From contig CAYURO010000001.1 of NCBI GenBank assembly GCA_964447285.1, forward strand, positions 231,312 to 295,311: a DNA stretch of 64,000 nucleotides. The letters are read 5' to 3'. This document shows, in pieces, positions 16,940-28,446 of this stretch. Under the pieces are notes generated by a model. It made no database searches. It was not told the origin of the DNA and saw only the letters and a list, made by a program, of their open reading frames with translations. Origin of the DNA: CAJBNH01 sp964447285 (GTDB lineage: Bacteria > Myxococcota_A > UBA9042). Within the stretch, counting starts at the first letter, position 1. Every line of letters starts with the position of its first letter. The position numbers and the translations under genes are program-made.

Positions 16940-18748
16940 TCACAGGTCGCCGAGATTCAGGCCCCCCGGATACCAGTAGCTCGTGTATTGGCCGTAGCCG
17001 TAGACGCTGATTCCGACTTTCGACTCGGACTGGACGCGGTGCGTGCCGTTGCCGGTGTTGGTGAACTTCACGCGTGCAACGGAGTAACCCGTGCCACCGA
17101 TCGGCTGAAAGGCGACCACCGGCACCGCGACCCCGTCGAGCGTGACCTGCGCGCCGGACGGGGCGACGATATTCACGTAGCTTTGCTCGTAATTCACCGG
17201 CGCATGGAACAGGTACTGGGCCAGATACTGGCCGACGGGTACCGCCAGCGCCATCGCTGGGTCGCCCGCGCCGCCGCCCGCCTCTTGCCCGACCATGAAC
17301 TGAGCCACCAGGATGCGCTTGTCTGCGGTGACCCGAAACGCCTGCGCCGCATTGACGTCGAAGAACGCCCCGACGCCGTCGAGCACGGTCGGCGCGTCCA
17401 TCGGCGGGTCGTATTGCAGAACGGTCGGCCCCTCGGCGGCGACGATGCGGACGACATGCGTTTGGGGTGCGGTTGAATACGGTACGGCGGGCGCGGCGAC
17501 GAGGTAGTCTTTGCCCAGTGTATCGATAGGAAACATCGCATCTTCCAAGTGGTCGGCGGCCGGGGTGTCTTCAGGCACGTTGCACGCGTGGTGGCCGGCG
17601 ATGACTTGAACCGGCCGGTCGGCCAGCACGAGGGTGCCGGTCGGGTCCCCGCCCGCGCTCAACACTTGCAGCACGTCGCCACGGTTGAGAAGCACCAGTC
17701 CAGTCCCGTCCGCGGCGACCCCTGCGCCTGGGCGGATATCCCAGCCAGAAGGGCTCGGCTGCAGGGTCACTGTGGTGCCGTCGACGTTTGCGGTCACGGC
17801 GTAAAAGGCCGGGAAGTCCTTCTTCGTCCAGTGTGGCCGCGTCGCCACCATGTAGGTCAGCCGCCACGCGGTGGTCGGCAGCAGCAGCGAAGCATCGTTT
17901 GAGTACGTGTAGACGCTCCCCACTTGGTACTCGAGTGGATTGAACTGGTAGACGGTCACAGGCCGCGTCGACCGCACTCGGTACGCGCCTTGGGGCACCA
18001 GCGCGGTCGTGGACGGCTTGAAGAGCGCATCGACCCACGGCAAAAGCACGAGCTCGACGGAATTCGGCGCCACCTGACGAACGTCCAGGATGTCGTCACC
18101 CTTGCTCACCGTCACGGTCGCCTCGTCGGGCGTCGTGTTCGACACGGCCACTGCGAAGTGCGCGGTCTGCAGCGGCATTCCGTTCGTTGTCACGGTCGGG
18201 AAGTAGTCGCATCCGACGTAGCTGCGGCCGACAGCTTCGGGCGCGCACGGACCCGTGCATCCACCGTCCACGCATGCGCTGCCGAGCAGCGGGTCGCACT
18301 CCTCGTCCTTGAACCCCGAGCCATCCGGCTTGCACTTGCGCGCGACGTCGCCTTGGCAAAACCGGCTGTCCGGTGTGCAGATCATGCAGCCGAAAGATGG
18401 GTTGCAGGTCCCTGCCCCACAGTCCTCGGGCGGCTGCCAGACGCCGGTGGAGTCGCACACCTGCACCGCGTTGCCGACGCACTGCATCTCCCCTGGCGAC
18501 AGGCACGCGGCGTCGCTAGCTGCTGTGTCGCCGTCGCTCTCGAAAGCAACGTCCCCGTCTCCAGCGTCGGGCGAGACCTCGGCGTCCATGCCGTCAAGCT
18601 CCTCGGGCATGTCCGTAACATTTGAGATTTCTTCCGTGTTTGCGTCGTGGATATCGTCTGCCGTGGAGGGCGAGGCCGGCTGCCCCGGGCCGCTGGGCGA
18701 ACTGCACGCCGTCAGGGCGAGCACGACGAGGGCAGCCGGAAGGCGCAT
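16940..18748 (-). CDS. IgGFc-binding-protein-like lipoprotein
   Basis: The 602-residue product has a lipoprotein signal (LPAALVVLALTAC) and an acidic linker, then a Cys-rich segment (about 80-170) with 14 or so Cys. A domain of about 430 residues follows that resembles the IgGFc-binding N-terminal family: FAVAVSNTTPDEATVTVSKG, VYQFNPLEY, DASLLLPTTAWRLTYMVAT, VLLNRGDVLQVLS, VQVIAGHHACNVP, DYLVAAPAVPY. This family is frequent in Myxococcota lipoproteins and presumably adhesive; immunoglobulin binding is not implied. The start is the ATG at 18748 with GAGGAG 5 nt upstream, in preference to the GTG two codons earlier. Confidence 0.85.
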   Translation of the reverse strand: MRLPAALVVLALTACSSPSGPGQPASPSTADDIHDANTEEISNVTDMPEELDGMDAEVSPDAGDGDVAFESDGDTAASDAACLSPGEMQCVGNAVQVCDSTGVWQPPEDCGAGTCNPSFGCMICTPDSRFCQGDVARKCKPDGSGFKDEECDPLLGSACVDGGCTGPCAPEAVGRSYVGCDYFPTVTTNGMPLQTAHFAVAVSNTTPDEATVTVSKGDDILDVRQVAPNSVELVLLPWVDALFKPSTTALVPQGAYRVRSTRPVTVYQFNPLEYQVGSVYTYSNDASLLLPTTAWRLTYMVATRPHWTKKDFPAFYAVTANVDGTTVTLQPSPSGWDIRPGAGVAADGTGLVLLNRGDVLQVLSAGGDPTGTLVLADRPVQVIAGHHACNVPEDTPAADHLEDAMFPIDTLGKDYLVAAPAVPYSTAPQTHVVRIVAAEGPTVLQYDPPMDAPTVLDGVGAFFDVNAAQAFRVTADKRILVAQFMVGQEAGGGAGDPAMALAVPVGQYLAQYLFHAPVNYEQSYVNIVAPSGAQVTLDGVAVPVVAFQPIGGTGYSVARVKFTNTGNGTHRVQSESKVGISVYGYGQYTSYWYPGGLNLGDL

Positions 18749-18884
18749 GGACACTCCTCACAGATGCGCGACACGGGCGGAACGGCAAGCTTGCTCACCG
18801 CGATCTGTCCAGCTTGCTGACGAGCCCGCCATCGGTCCGAATTCTTGAAGGGCGAGGGCATGTGAGCCCTTGGCGGGAGCAAAA

Positions 18885-18910
18885 GATGTCAGGTGTCTAG
18901 TCCTGACACC
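18885..18910 (-). repeat. REP palindrome copy 5 (dispersed)
   Basis: Same 26-bp palindrome as copy 4 (arms GATGTCAGG and CCTGACACC). It lies 3.9 kb from the RAYT gene and 20 nt beyond the stop of the CNB/uridine-kinase gene, a typical intergenic REP position. Confidence 0.82.
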
Positions 18911-18929
18911 CTCCCCACCCTCCCCTCCC

Positions 18930-21095
18930 CTAATACTCAAACCCACTCCCCCCAATGAACTCGCGCAAAATCGAAGTCGGCGGCACGTGATCCGGGTAGA
19001 TCGTGACAAACCGGTCGATCAACTGCCGCAGCCGATACGCCGTCATGTAGCTGGGGTGGGTCTGGTCGACCTCGAGCAAGTACCGTTCGGCAAACACCTT
19101 CAGCACCGACAGCTCGTAGATCAGCGACGAGTCGAACACCACGTCGGCTTGGGGCAGGAACGGGAAGATGTGCAGGCTCTCGCCCCGGCGCACCGACGGC
19201 CAGCGCGCGATGTTGTCGGCGGCACTGTAGCCGCGCTGGTGGCGGTCGCGGACGATGCGGCGCAACAGCCTGAGATCCGACACATTCACCCGGTTCAGCC
19301 GGTCGAACGGCAGCGCCGTCTGCGGGTTGATGAAGATGCGGTACACGAGATCGCGGTCCACGGCGTCGCCCAGCAGCCCCGGATTCAGGCCGTGGATGCC
19401 CTCGAGCATCAGGATGTCGCGGTCGTCGAGGTGCAGCTCGGGGCCGCCCTCTGGCAGGCTTTTGCCGAGCTTGAAGTCGTACTTGGACGTCTTGACCGTC
19501 TCGCCCGCCATCAGCCGCCGCAGGTGGTTCTGCAGCAGCCCCAGGTCGATGGCCTCCAGCGCCTCGAAGTCGTATTCGCCGTGCTCGTCCTTGACCGTCT
19601 TTTCGCGGTCCACGTAATAGTCGTCCAGCGAAATGCCGATGGGATTCAGTCCATTGACCTGCAACTGGACCGTCAGTCGCTTGATGAAGGTCGTCTTTCC
19701 CGACGACGACGGCCCTGCCACGCACACCACCCGCACGCCGGTGCGCTGGGCGATCTCGTCGGCCACTGCTCCCAGGCGCTTTTCGTGGAAGCCCTCGCTG
19801 ATGCGGATGATGTTCGACACCTTGCCCGAGATGCAGAATTCGTTGAAGGCGCCCGCGCTTGTCACGCCCAGCCGGTCGGCCCAACGCTCGTGCTCGGTCA
19901 CCATGCGCGCGTCGGTGGCGGCATGGGCGACCGGCGCCTCCTCGCCATGCGCGTGCACCTGTTTGTCGTCGTCGCCGAAGTAGAGCATCAGCTCGCGCCC
20001 TTGCTCCATCAGCGAGAAATTGCGCAGGATTCCCGCGCTTGGCAGCAACGGCCCCAGACCCAGTGCGTAGACCTTGCCGCACGACACCAGCGGCACCGTC
20101 GACTCGCGATGGCTGCGCAGCAAGTGGGCGGCGTCGTCCCACATCTGCTCGCCAAAGTGGATCATCGCCTCTTCCACGGTCCACAGCTCGACGCGGAAGG
20201 GCACGTCGCCGGCCGCCAGCTCGCGCATGGTCTTGGCCAGACGGTCGGCCAACGCCTGCAAATCTCCTGGGTTGTCGTCGACCACCTCGACCCGCTGTGC
20301 GTAGCCCAACGACGGCCCGATGCGGATCTCGACGCCCTCGGACTTGGCCGCCTCGAGCAGCAGCAGCGCCACCGACTGGCGAAACACCGCGCGCCCCTCC
20401 CAGTGCTGCGTCGTCAGCGGCGCCAGGTGCGCGTCAGAGGTCAGCGGCGTGTTCAGCGACACCGGCTTGTGGTCGATCAGGCCTGCAACCACCGGATAGC
20501 CGTCCACGTCGACCGGCAGGATCGCGTGCAGCGGCGTGCCCGTGCGCACCCGGTGCAGCCGGCCGTTCAACTGCACGTGCACGGCCGACCGGCGCGGCAT
20601 CGACCGCTCCTTCAGCAGCAGGTCCACCCGGTCCGTCATCTCGGTCAGGCGGTGGGCGATGCGCGAGACCAGCGACTGCACCAGCCGCAGCGCCTCGTTC
20701 GGGCACTCCCGGGCCATCGCCAGCCAGCGCTCGTGCGTCAGTCGCAGCACCGTCACCTGTGTCTCGGCCGACACCGTTGCCGCGCGCGGCCGGCCGGTCA
20801 GCAGCCCCAGCTCGCCAAAGTGCTCGCCCGGCCCCTGGCGCCCCAGGTCCATGGCGTTGCGGCGCAGGCGCACCTGGCCGTCGCCGATGAAGTAGAGGTC
20901 CCGCCCGGTGTCGTCCTGTCGCACGATGACGCCGCCGGGCTCGAAGGTAAGAGGCTGCATGTAGGGCAGCAGGACCTCCAGGTCGTCGCCGCACAACGCC
21001 GCGAGGATCGGGTCGCGGCCCAGGGCCTCCCGAAGCGCGGGAAGCAGAACGGCTGCAGTACCTTGGGAAGGGGACGGGAAGGACTCGACGACCAT
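18930..21095 (-). CDS. Cyclic-nucleotide-binding domain fused to uridine kinase-type nucleoside kinase
   Basis: The 721-residue product has three parts. Residues 20-145 are a CNB (Crp-like) domain, with FEPGGVIVRQDDTGRDLYFIGDGQVRL and the phosphate-binding-cassette-like GEHFGELGLLTGRPRAATV. Residues about 165-430 resemble the TGS and ThrRS second additional domain found in long bacterial uridine kinases, including the HFGEQMW-type motif. Residues about 455-721 are a phosphoribulokinase/uridine kinase with P-loop GPSSSGKTTF (about 465), DDYYVDRE and EGIHGLNP. ThrRS-like/uridine-kinase proteins of about 550 residues are known; the added CNB domain suggests control by cAMP or c-di-GMP, which is inference. 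It is divergent from thioredoxin. Confidence 0.88.
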   Translation of the reverse strand: MVVESFPSPSQGTAAVLLPALREALGRDPILAALCGDDLEVLLPYMQPLTFEPGGVIVRQDDTGRDLYFIGDGQVRLRRNAMDLGRQGPGEHFGELGLLTGRPRAATVSAETQVTVLRLTHERWLAMARECPNEALRLVQSLVSRIAHRLTEMTDRVDLLLKERSMPRRSAVHVQLNGRLHRVRTGTPLHAILPVDVDGYPVVAGLIDHKPVSLNTPLTSDAHLAPLTTQHWEGRAVFRQSVALLLLEAAKSEGVEIRIGPSLGYAQRVEVVDDNPGDLQALADRLAKTMRELAAGDVPFRVELWTVEEAMIHFGEQMWDDAAHLLRSHRESTVPLVSCGKVYALGLGPLLPSAGILRNFSLMEQGRELMLYFGDDDKQVHAHGEEAPVAHAATDARMVTEHERWADRLGVTSAGAFNEFCISGKVSNIIRISEGFHEKRLGAVADEIAQRTGVRVVCVAGPSSSGKTTFIKRLTVQLQVNGLNPIGISLDDYYVDREKTVKDEHGEYDFEALEAIDLGLLQNHLRRLMAGETVKTSKYDFKLGKSLPEGGPELHLDDRDILMLEGIHGLNPGLLGDAVDRDLVYRIFINPQTALPFDRLNRVNVSDLRLLRRIVRDRHQRGYSAADNIARWPSVRRGESLHIFPFLPQADVVFDSSLIYELSVLKVFAERYLLEVDQTHPSYMTAYRLRQLIDRFVTIYPDHVPPTSILREFIGGSGFEY

Positions 21096-21173
21096 ATCGA
21101 CCTCGAGGGCGTGCGGGGGGAAAGCGACAAACGAGCATCCAGATCGGCGCAGGGGGAAGCCTTGCGCCGCGCC

Positions 21174-21202
21174 ATCCTACCCCTGTTGCGGCAGGGCGTG
21201 AA
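21174..21202 (-). promoter_or_regulatory. Candidate promoter for the CNB/uridine-kinase gene
   Basis: On the minus strand TTCACG (21197-21202), a 17-nt spacer and TAGGAT (21174-21179) precede the ATG at 21095 by about 80 nt. Motif reading only. Confidence 0.3.
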
Positions 21203-21271
21203 TCCTTCCGGAAGGTCCCGGCTCAGACGGTCCGGAAGACGCACTTCCCCGAACCATGCAGGAGAGAACCC

Positions 21272-21649
21272 ATGAGTACCGTCAACTTGACCGAGTCCAA
21301 CTTCACCGAAACCGTCCAGAAGGAAGGCATCACCTTCATCGATTGGTGGGCGCCCTGGTGCGGCCCCTGCCGCTCGTTCGGCCCGATCTACGAGAAGGTC
21401 GCCACCGCGAACCCCGACGTCACTTTCGGCAAGATCAACACGGAGGAAGAGCAGGGCCTGGCGGGCGCATTCAGCATTCGCTCGATCCCCACGCTCATGA
21501 TCTTCCGCGACGGCGTCCTGCTGTTCAGCCAGCCAGGCATGGTTCCGGCTGAGGGGCTGACCGACCTGCTGCGTCAGGCCAAGGGGCTGGACATGGACGA
21601 CGTGCGCCACAAGGCCGAAGAGGCGAAGGCGCAGACGCAAGCTGCCTGA
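21272..21649 (+). CDS. trxA: Thioredoxin
   Basis: The 125-residue product is a one-domain thioredoxin with the standard WCGPC active site (about residue 30) in FIDWWAPWCGPCRSFGP and the cis-Pro motif RSIPTLMIF. A charged Ala/Lys/Glu tail of about 20 residues extends past the usual 105-110-residue length. It reduces protein disulfides in the cytoplasm. The start has AGGAGAG upstream. A strong hairpin follows 30 nt after the stop, so it is probably monocistronic. A genome of this type may have several thioredoxins, so the symbol is by family. Confidence 0.92.
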   Translation: MSTVNLTESNFTETVQKEGITFIDWWAPWCGPCRSFGPIYEKVATANPDVTFGKINTEEEQGLAGAFSIRSIPTLMIFRDGVLLFSQPGMVPAEGLTDLLRQAKGLDMDDVRHKAEEAKAQTQAA

Positions 21650-21681
21650 CCCTCGCAACACCGCACGTGACAAGAGTAAAA

Positions 21682-21729
21682 CGCGAGAAGCCCCGCTGCC
21701 GGCCGGAACCGACAGCGGGGCTTCTTGCG
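21682..21729. terminator. Bidirectional terminator between trxA and PFOR
   Basis: A 17-bp stem (21682-21698 with 21713-21729, one G-T wobble; core AGAAGCCCCGCTG) closes a 14-nt loop between the convergent trxA and PFOR genes. The A/T-containing edges (GAAGCC, GGCTTCTT) fit use in both directions. Confidence 0.85.
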
Positions 21730-21753
21730 TTCATCGCCTGCGGACCGCCGGGG

Positions 21754-25335
<3,582 letters not shown>

Positions 25336-25578
25336 GGAGTCAGTCTCCTATACAGTCCACCTGAGCGGTGGGGACTTCGCGCTCGCACGCCGGGCTCGGA
25401 AAGGAGGAGGGCGCGGGGGCGGTCCGGGGCAGGGCGATGGGCGCTCGCAGGCAGGGGGAGTGCGACGAGGCCGGGTCGCCCCTGTTGGGGGGCAGAGGGC
25501 GGGGCGGTGAATCCGAGCCGCGTGGACTCGAGTTCAGGTCGGCGACACCTGCCGTCGGCCGCCTCGCCGATCGCGCGC

Positions 25579-25607
25579 TGTATAGGTCAGGCAGCGCGAA
25601 CGCGCAA
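25579..25607 (-). promoter_or_regulatory. Candidate housekeeping promoter for PFOR
   Basis: On the minus strand TTGCGC (25602-25607), a 17-nt spacer and TATACA (25579-25584) give a good sigma-70-type match. The leader to the ATG at 25335 would be about 235 nt; no riboswitch-like fold was recognised in it. Confidence 0.45.
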
Positions 25608-25657
25608 GGCGGGACACCAGATCGGTCCATTCAACCATCCGGCAGGTGGCCTGCAGG

Positions 25658-25790
25658 TGTCGGAATTCGGTGACGGGAAACGGCAACACGTTGTCGGAGA
25701 ATTCCGACATGCATAGTAACTGCCTGAAAGTGAATGGCAATTGCGGCGATGTCCGGTTGGCCCGTCGTCGGCTGTCCCGGAAGTCCGACG
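25658..25790 (+). promoter_or_regulatory. Enhancer (UAS) cluster upstream of the first sigma-54 promoter
   Basis: The perfect dyad TGTCGGAGAATTCCGACA (25692-25709; 7+4+7) is flanked by a weaker half-matching copy at 25658 (TGTCGGAATTCGGTGACG) and a degenerate copy at 25773-25790 (TGTCCCGGAAGTCCGACG). The sites lie about 90-215 nt before the predicted start, a usual distance for NtrC-family activators. The same dyad recurs upstream of the second sigma-54 promoter. Confidence 0.75.
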
Positions 25791-25847
25791 ACCCGCGTAG
25801 ACCCGTGGAAACACATAACCTGTTGAAAGTACATTTGTTGATCAAGT

Positions 25848-25863
25848 TGGCACGGACCTTGCT
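25848..25863 (+). promoter_or_regulatory. Sigma-54 promoter (-24/-12) for the small membrane protein
   Basis: TGGCACGGACCTTGCT is an exact match to the sigma-54 consensus, with GG at 25849-25850, GC at 25861-25862 and the required 10 nt between them. The predicted start is near 25874, leaving an 80-nt leader to the ATG at 25955. Confidence 0.88.
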
Positions 25864-25954
25864 CAATAGGTGGTCATCGAGGGCGCGACGCCCCACCAAA
25901 CCCGGAAGAAGACAACCGGCCCCCTGCAACGAGTTCTACCCAAGGAGATTCCTC

Positions 25955-26296
25955 ATGAGCACCAAGCGCAACCACAAGGCCCTGCTTCCCACCTACGTCG
26001 GCGCTGCCGTCAGCTTCATCGTCTATCTGGTCATCGGCGCGGTGCCCGGCACCCTGTACGGCGGCTACATGGGCCTCATCATGACGGGCGCCCTGTTCGG
26101 CACGCCGGTCGAGCCGACGATGATGGCCAAGGTCATCACCACGGGCGGCATGGCGCTGGGCCTGTTCGCTTCGCTGTTCCTCTTCCTGGTCGCCGGCGCC
26201 TTCATCGGCACGCTGCTGGGCTGGCCGTTTGCCCCCATGCTCCGCGCCGAAGAGAAGACCGAGACCCGGACCGAGACCGTCGAAGTCAGCCGCTAG
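25955..26296 (+). CDS. Small integral membrane protein, sigma-54 controlled, unknown function
   Basis: The 113-residue product has two clear membrane helices: about 13-45 (YVGAAVSFIVYLVIGAVPGTLYG) and about 62-95 (MALGLFASLFLFLVAGAFIGTLLG). A short Lys-rich start and a Glu/Thr-rich tail (EEKTETRTETVEV) are on the outside of these. Gly-rich helices with GG/GxxxG patterns suggest helix packing or oligomers. No family recognised with confidence. The ATG at 25955 has a strong AAGGAG Shine-Dalgarno; an upstream in-frame extension is excluded because the promoter sits inside it. Shared enhancer dyads imply co-expression with the cytochrome operon downstream, so a part in that electron-transfer system is inferred. 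Confidence 0.8.
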   Translation: MSTKRNHKALLPTYVGAAVSFIVYLVIGAVPGTLYGGYMGLIMTGALFGTPVEPTMMAKVITTGGMALGLFASLFLFLVAGAFIGTLLGWPFAPMLRAEEKTETRTETVEVSR

Positions 26297-26384
26297 TCAG
26301 GCGAAGGCGTCCGGCGGGGCTACCCTCCCCCCAAGCGTTGGTCCGCTTTCCCCCCGCGGACCCTCGCAGTCCCGCCCCGGACGC

Positions 26385-26440
26385 GGCCACCGGCAGCCGC
26401 CCCTCCTCCTCTCCCCGGAAGGCGGCGGCTGCCGGTGGCC
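26385..26440. terminator. Long perfect inverted repeat after the small membrane gene
   Basis: A 16-bp perfect stem (26385-26400 with 26425-26440; arm starts GGCCACCGGCAGCC) closes a 24-nt loop about 90 nt after the stop. There is no U-run, so it may act in mRNA stability, Rho-dependent ending or insulation of the downstream promoter. Confidence 0.5.
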
Positions 26441-26464
26441 AAGAAACCAAGAACAAATTCAACG

Positions 26465-26570
26465 TGTCTAGAATTCCCGACACTGGCTTGTCGGAAGAAT
26501 CCGACAGTCAAACGGTGCCAAGTCGTTGAAATTGCATGACGCCGCACATGGCTGTCGGGAAATTCCGACA
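26465..26570 (+). promoter_or_regulatory. Enhancer (UAS) cluster upstream of the cytochrome operon
   Basis: Three copies of the dyad are seen. TGTCGGAAGAATCCGACA (26489-26506) has perfect 7-bp arms, TGTCGGGAAATTCCGACA (26553-26570) has 6-bp perfect arms, and TGTCTAGAATTCCCGACA (26465-26482) is a weaker one. They lie about 160-260 nt upstream of the predicted start. The 24-nt distance between the first two centres puts them on nearly the same helical face. Confidence 0.8.
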
Positions 26571-26701
26571 GATCCCATGGTCGGTTGCCGTTTCCAGGCG
26601 TAGAGTTGCGTCCGGGGGACGTGCGAGTTGTCGCGCCGAGGGTGTCGCAACACTTCAAGATCCATCGCGAAGTCACTCCCATTTCGGCCAAGGCGGTCGG
26701 C

Positions 26702-26717
26702 TGGTACGGAAATTGCT
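26702..26717 (+). promoter_or_regulatory. Sigma-54 promoter (-24/-12) for the cytochrome/two-component operon
   Basis: TGGTACGGAAATTGCT matches the sigma-54 consensus, with GG at 26703-26704, GC at 26715-26716 and 10 nt between. The predicted start is near 26728, 80 nt before the ATG at 26809. Confidence 0.87.
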
Positions 26718-26808
26718 TTTGTCTGCGCCGACCCTTCGGGGCCTCCCACCCACTCCTCCCGCTTGTTTCAGACCCGTCCGCACGGAAACCACCTCGCAAA
26801 GGTAGCCC

Positions 26809-28446
26809 ATGCTCGCCCACCTTCCCGCCCGCCTTCTGTGGTCCGCCGCCCTGCTGGGCGTGCTGCTGACTGTTTCGCTTCCCGCCACGGCCAAGACTCC
26901 GAACCCGTCGGATGATCCGAAGTGGTGCCGGGTTTGCCATCAAGACGCCGTGTTCGCGCCGGCTGAGGTCTCTGCGACCGCGCACGCCGACGTGTCGTGC
27001 CGCGAGTGCCACAAGGGCTTTCACTTCAATCCGCACGAGAAGGTGATCTCGCCCGAAGGCGAGCCCGCCCAGGCGCTGAAGGACCGCGGCCTGCGGGTGC
27101 CCGACGCTTGGACGGCGTGCGGTGACTGCCATGAGGTCGGCGAGAACCCCGGTCACCTGCCGCACGGCAAGGACAAGGACGGTGCCAAGGCCGGTCTGCC
27201 CTACTGCAAGGACTGCCACGGCAGCCCGCACACGATTCGGCTTGCCAAGGAGCTGGAGCCCAACGCGCGCCGCGCAGAGATGAACGAGAAGTGCATCACC
27301 TGTCACGGCGACCCCAAGCACATGAAGCCGTTCAAGATCCCGACCGACGTCGTCGAGGGCTATGAGCACACGATGCACGCGCGGCACCTGCACCTGGGCT
27401 CCAAGGAGTCGCCGGGCTGCGCGGACTGTCACGGCGGCCACACGCCGATCGACCGCAACGCCGTGACGGCCCAGCCGTGCATCAAGTGCCACGCGAACGC
27501 GACGCCAGCGTTCCGCAAGAACGCCACGCACGCGGCGATGACGGCGGATCGGCGGCCGATCAGCTTCTGGACCGTCAAGTTCTTCGCCTGGCTGACCTTC
27601 CTCACGATTTTCGGCCTGTGCCTGCACGTCCTGCTTGACCTCGCTGCGACCTTCCGGGCTGCCCGCAAGGGAGGTGGTCATGGTCACGTTGACCACGGCG
27701 CCAACCTGCTGGCCAAGGCGGGGTTGGTCGACAAGGACCGCCGCGTCGTCCGTTTCGACGTCCACCAGCGGATCATGCACGGCATCATGGCGTTCTCGTT
27801 CACCACGCTGGTGCTGACGGGCTGGCCGCTGAGCGCCCACGGCTTCGGCGCCTCGCGCTTCCTGGTCGACCTGTTCGGCGGCCTGCAGACGGCAGGGCTG
27901 TGGCACCGCATCGCTGCGATTGGCCTTGTGATCACCAGCGTCTACCACGTGACGTATCTGGTCGTGCTCGCGTTCTCGCGCAAGCTGCCCTTGTCGATGG
28001 TGCCGATGCCGCGCGACCTGTTCGACGCGATCGGCAACATCATGTACTTCTTGGGCTTGAGGAAGGAACGTCCGAAGTTCGCGCGGTTCTCGTACTTCGA
28101 GAAGTTCGACTACTGGGCGGTGTTCTGGGGCGTCGTGATCATGGTCGGCTCCGGCACCATCCGCTGGTTCCCCGCAGAGTTCGCCAAGATCGCCCCCAAC
28201 TGGCTGTACGAGGTCGCGTTCCTCGCCCACGCCGACGAGGCGCTGCTGGCGGCGATGGCCATCTTCGTGTGGCACTTCTACAACGTGCACCTGCGCCCCG
28301 CCGTCTTCCCCATGTCGTGGGTGTTCCTGCACGGCAGGCTGACGGTCGAGGAGCTGGCAGAGGAGCACGGCGCCGAGTACGACGCGCTGGTCGAGAAGGC
28401 CAAGGCCAAGGTCGCCAAGGCTGACGACGGCAAGGAGGGCGCATGA
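26809..28446 (+). CDS. Fused seven-haem cytochrome c / membrane cytochrome b (CbcL/CbcBA-like quinol dehydrogenase)
   Basis: The 545-residue product has a signal peptide, then a periplasmic domain with seven CXXCH haem sites (CRVCH, CRECH, CGDCH, CKDCH, CITCH, CADCH, CIKCH, about residues 43-230). A membrane helix (FFAWLTFLTIFGLCLHVLL) follows, then a four-helix di-haem b-type domain like HydC/FdnI. That domain has His in HQRIMHGIM, LWHRIAAIGLV and WHFYNVHLRP. The c-plus-b fusion resembles Geobacter CbcL; the seven-haem count resembles CbcA, whose partner CbcB is the b-type part. Those proteins take electrons from menaquinol for extracellular respiration. Quinol oxidation at the inner membrane is inferred. 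First gene of a sigma-54 operon; its stop overlaps the next start (ATGA). Confidence 0.87.
   Translation: MLAHLPARLLWSAALLGVLLTVSLPATAKTPNPSDDPKWCRVCHQDAVFAPAEVSATAHADVSCRECHKGFHFNPHEKVISPEGEPAQALKDRGLRVPDAWTACGDCHEVGENPGHLPHGKDKDGAKAGLPYCKDCHGSPHTIRLAKELEPNARRAEMNEKCITCHGDPKHMKPFKIPTDVVEGYEHTMHARHLHLGSKESPGCADCHGGHTPIDRNAVTAQPCIKCHANATPAFRKNATHAAMTADRRPISFWTVKFFAWLTFLTIFGLCLHVLLDLAATFRAARKGGGHGHVDHGANLLAKAGLVDKDRRVVRFDVHQRIMHGIMAFSFTTLVLTGWPLSAHGFGASRFLVDLFGGLQTAGLWHRIAAIGLVITSVYHVTYLVVLAFSRKLPLSMVPMPRDLFDAIGNIMYFLGLRKERPKFARFSYFEKFDYWAVFWGVVIMVGSGTIRWFPAEFAKIAPNWLYEVAFLAHADEALLAAMAIFVWHFYNVHLRPAVFPMSWVFLHGRLTVEELAEEHGAEYDALVEKAKAKVAKADDGKEGA

Noticed and set aside
25605..25620. Sigma-54-like TGGTGTC...CTTGC on the minus strand before PFOR
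   Set aside because: The GG-GC distance is 11 nt in place of the required 10; a sigma-70-type promoter overlaps it with better fit.
26465..26482. GTGTCTAG resembling the REP palindrome
   Set aside because: The rest does not match the REP arms; the 18-bp stretch fits the enhancer dyad series instead.
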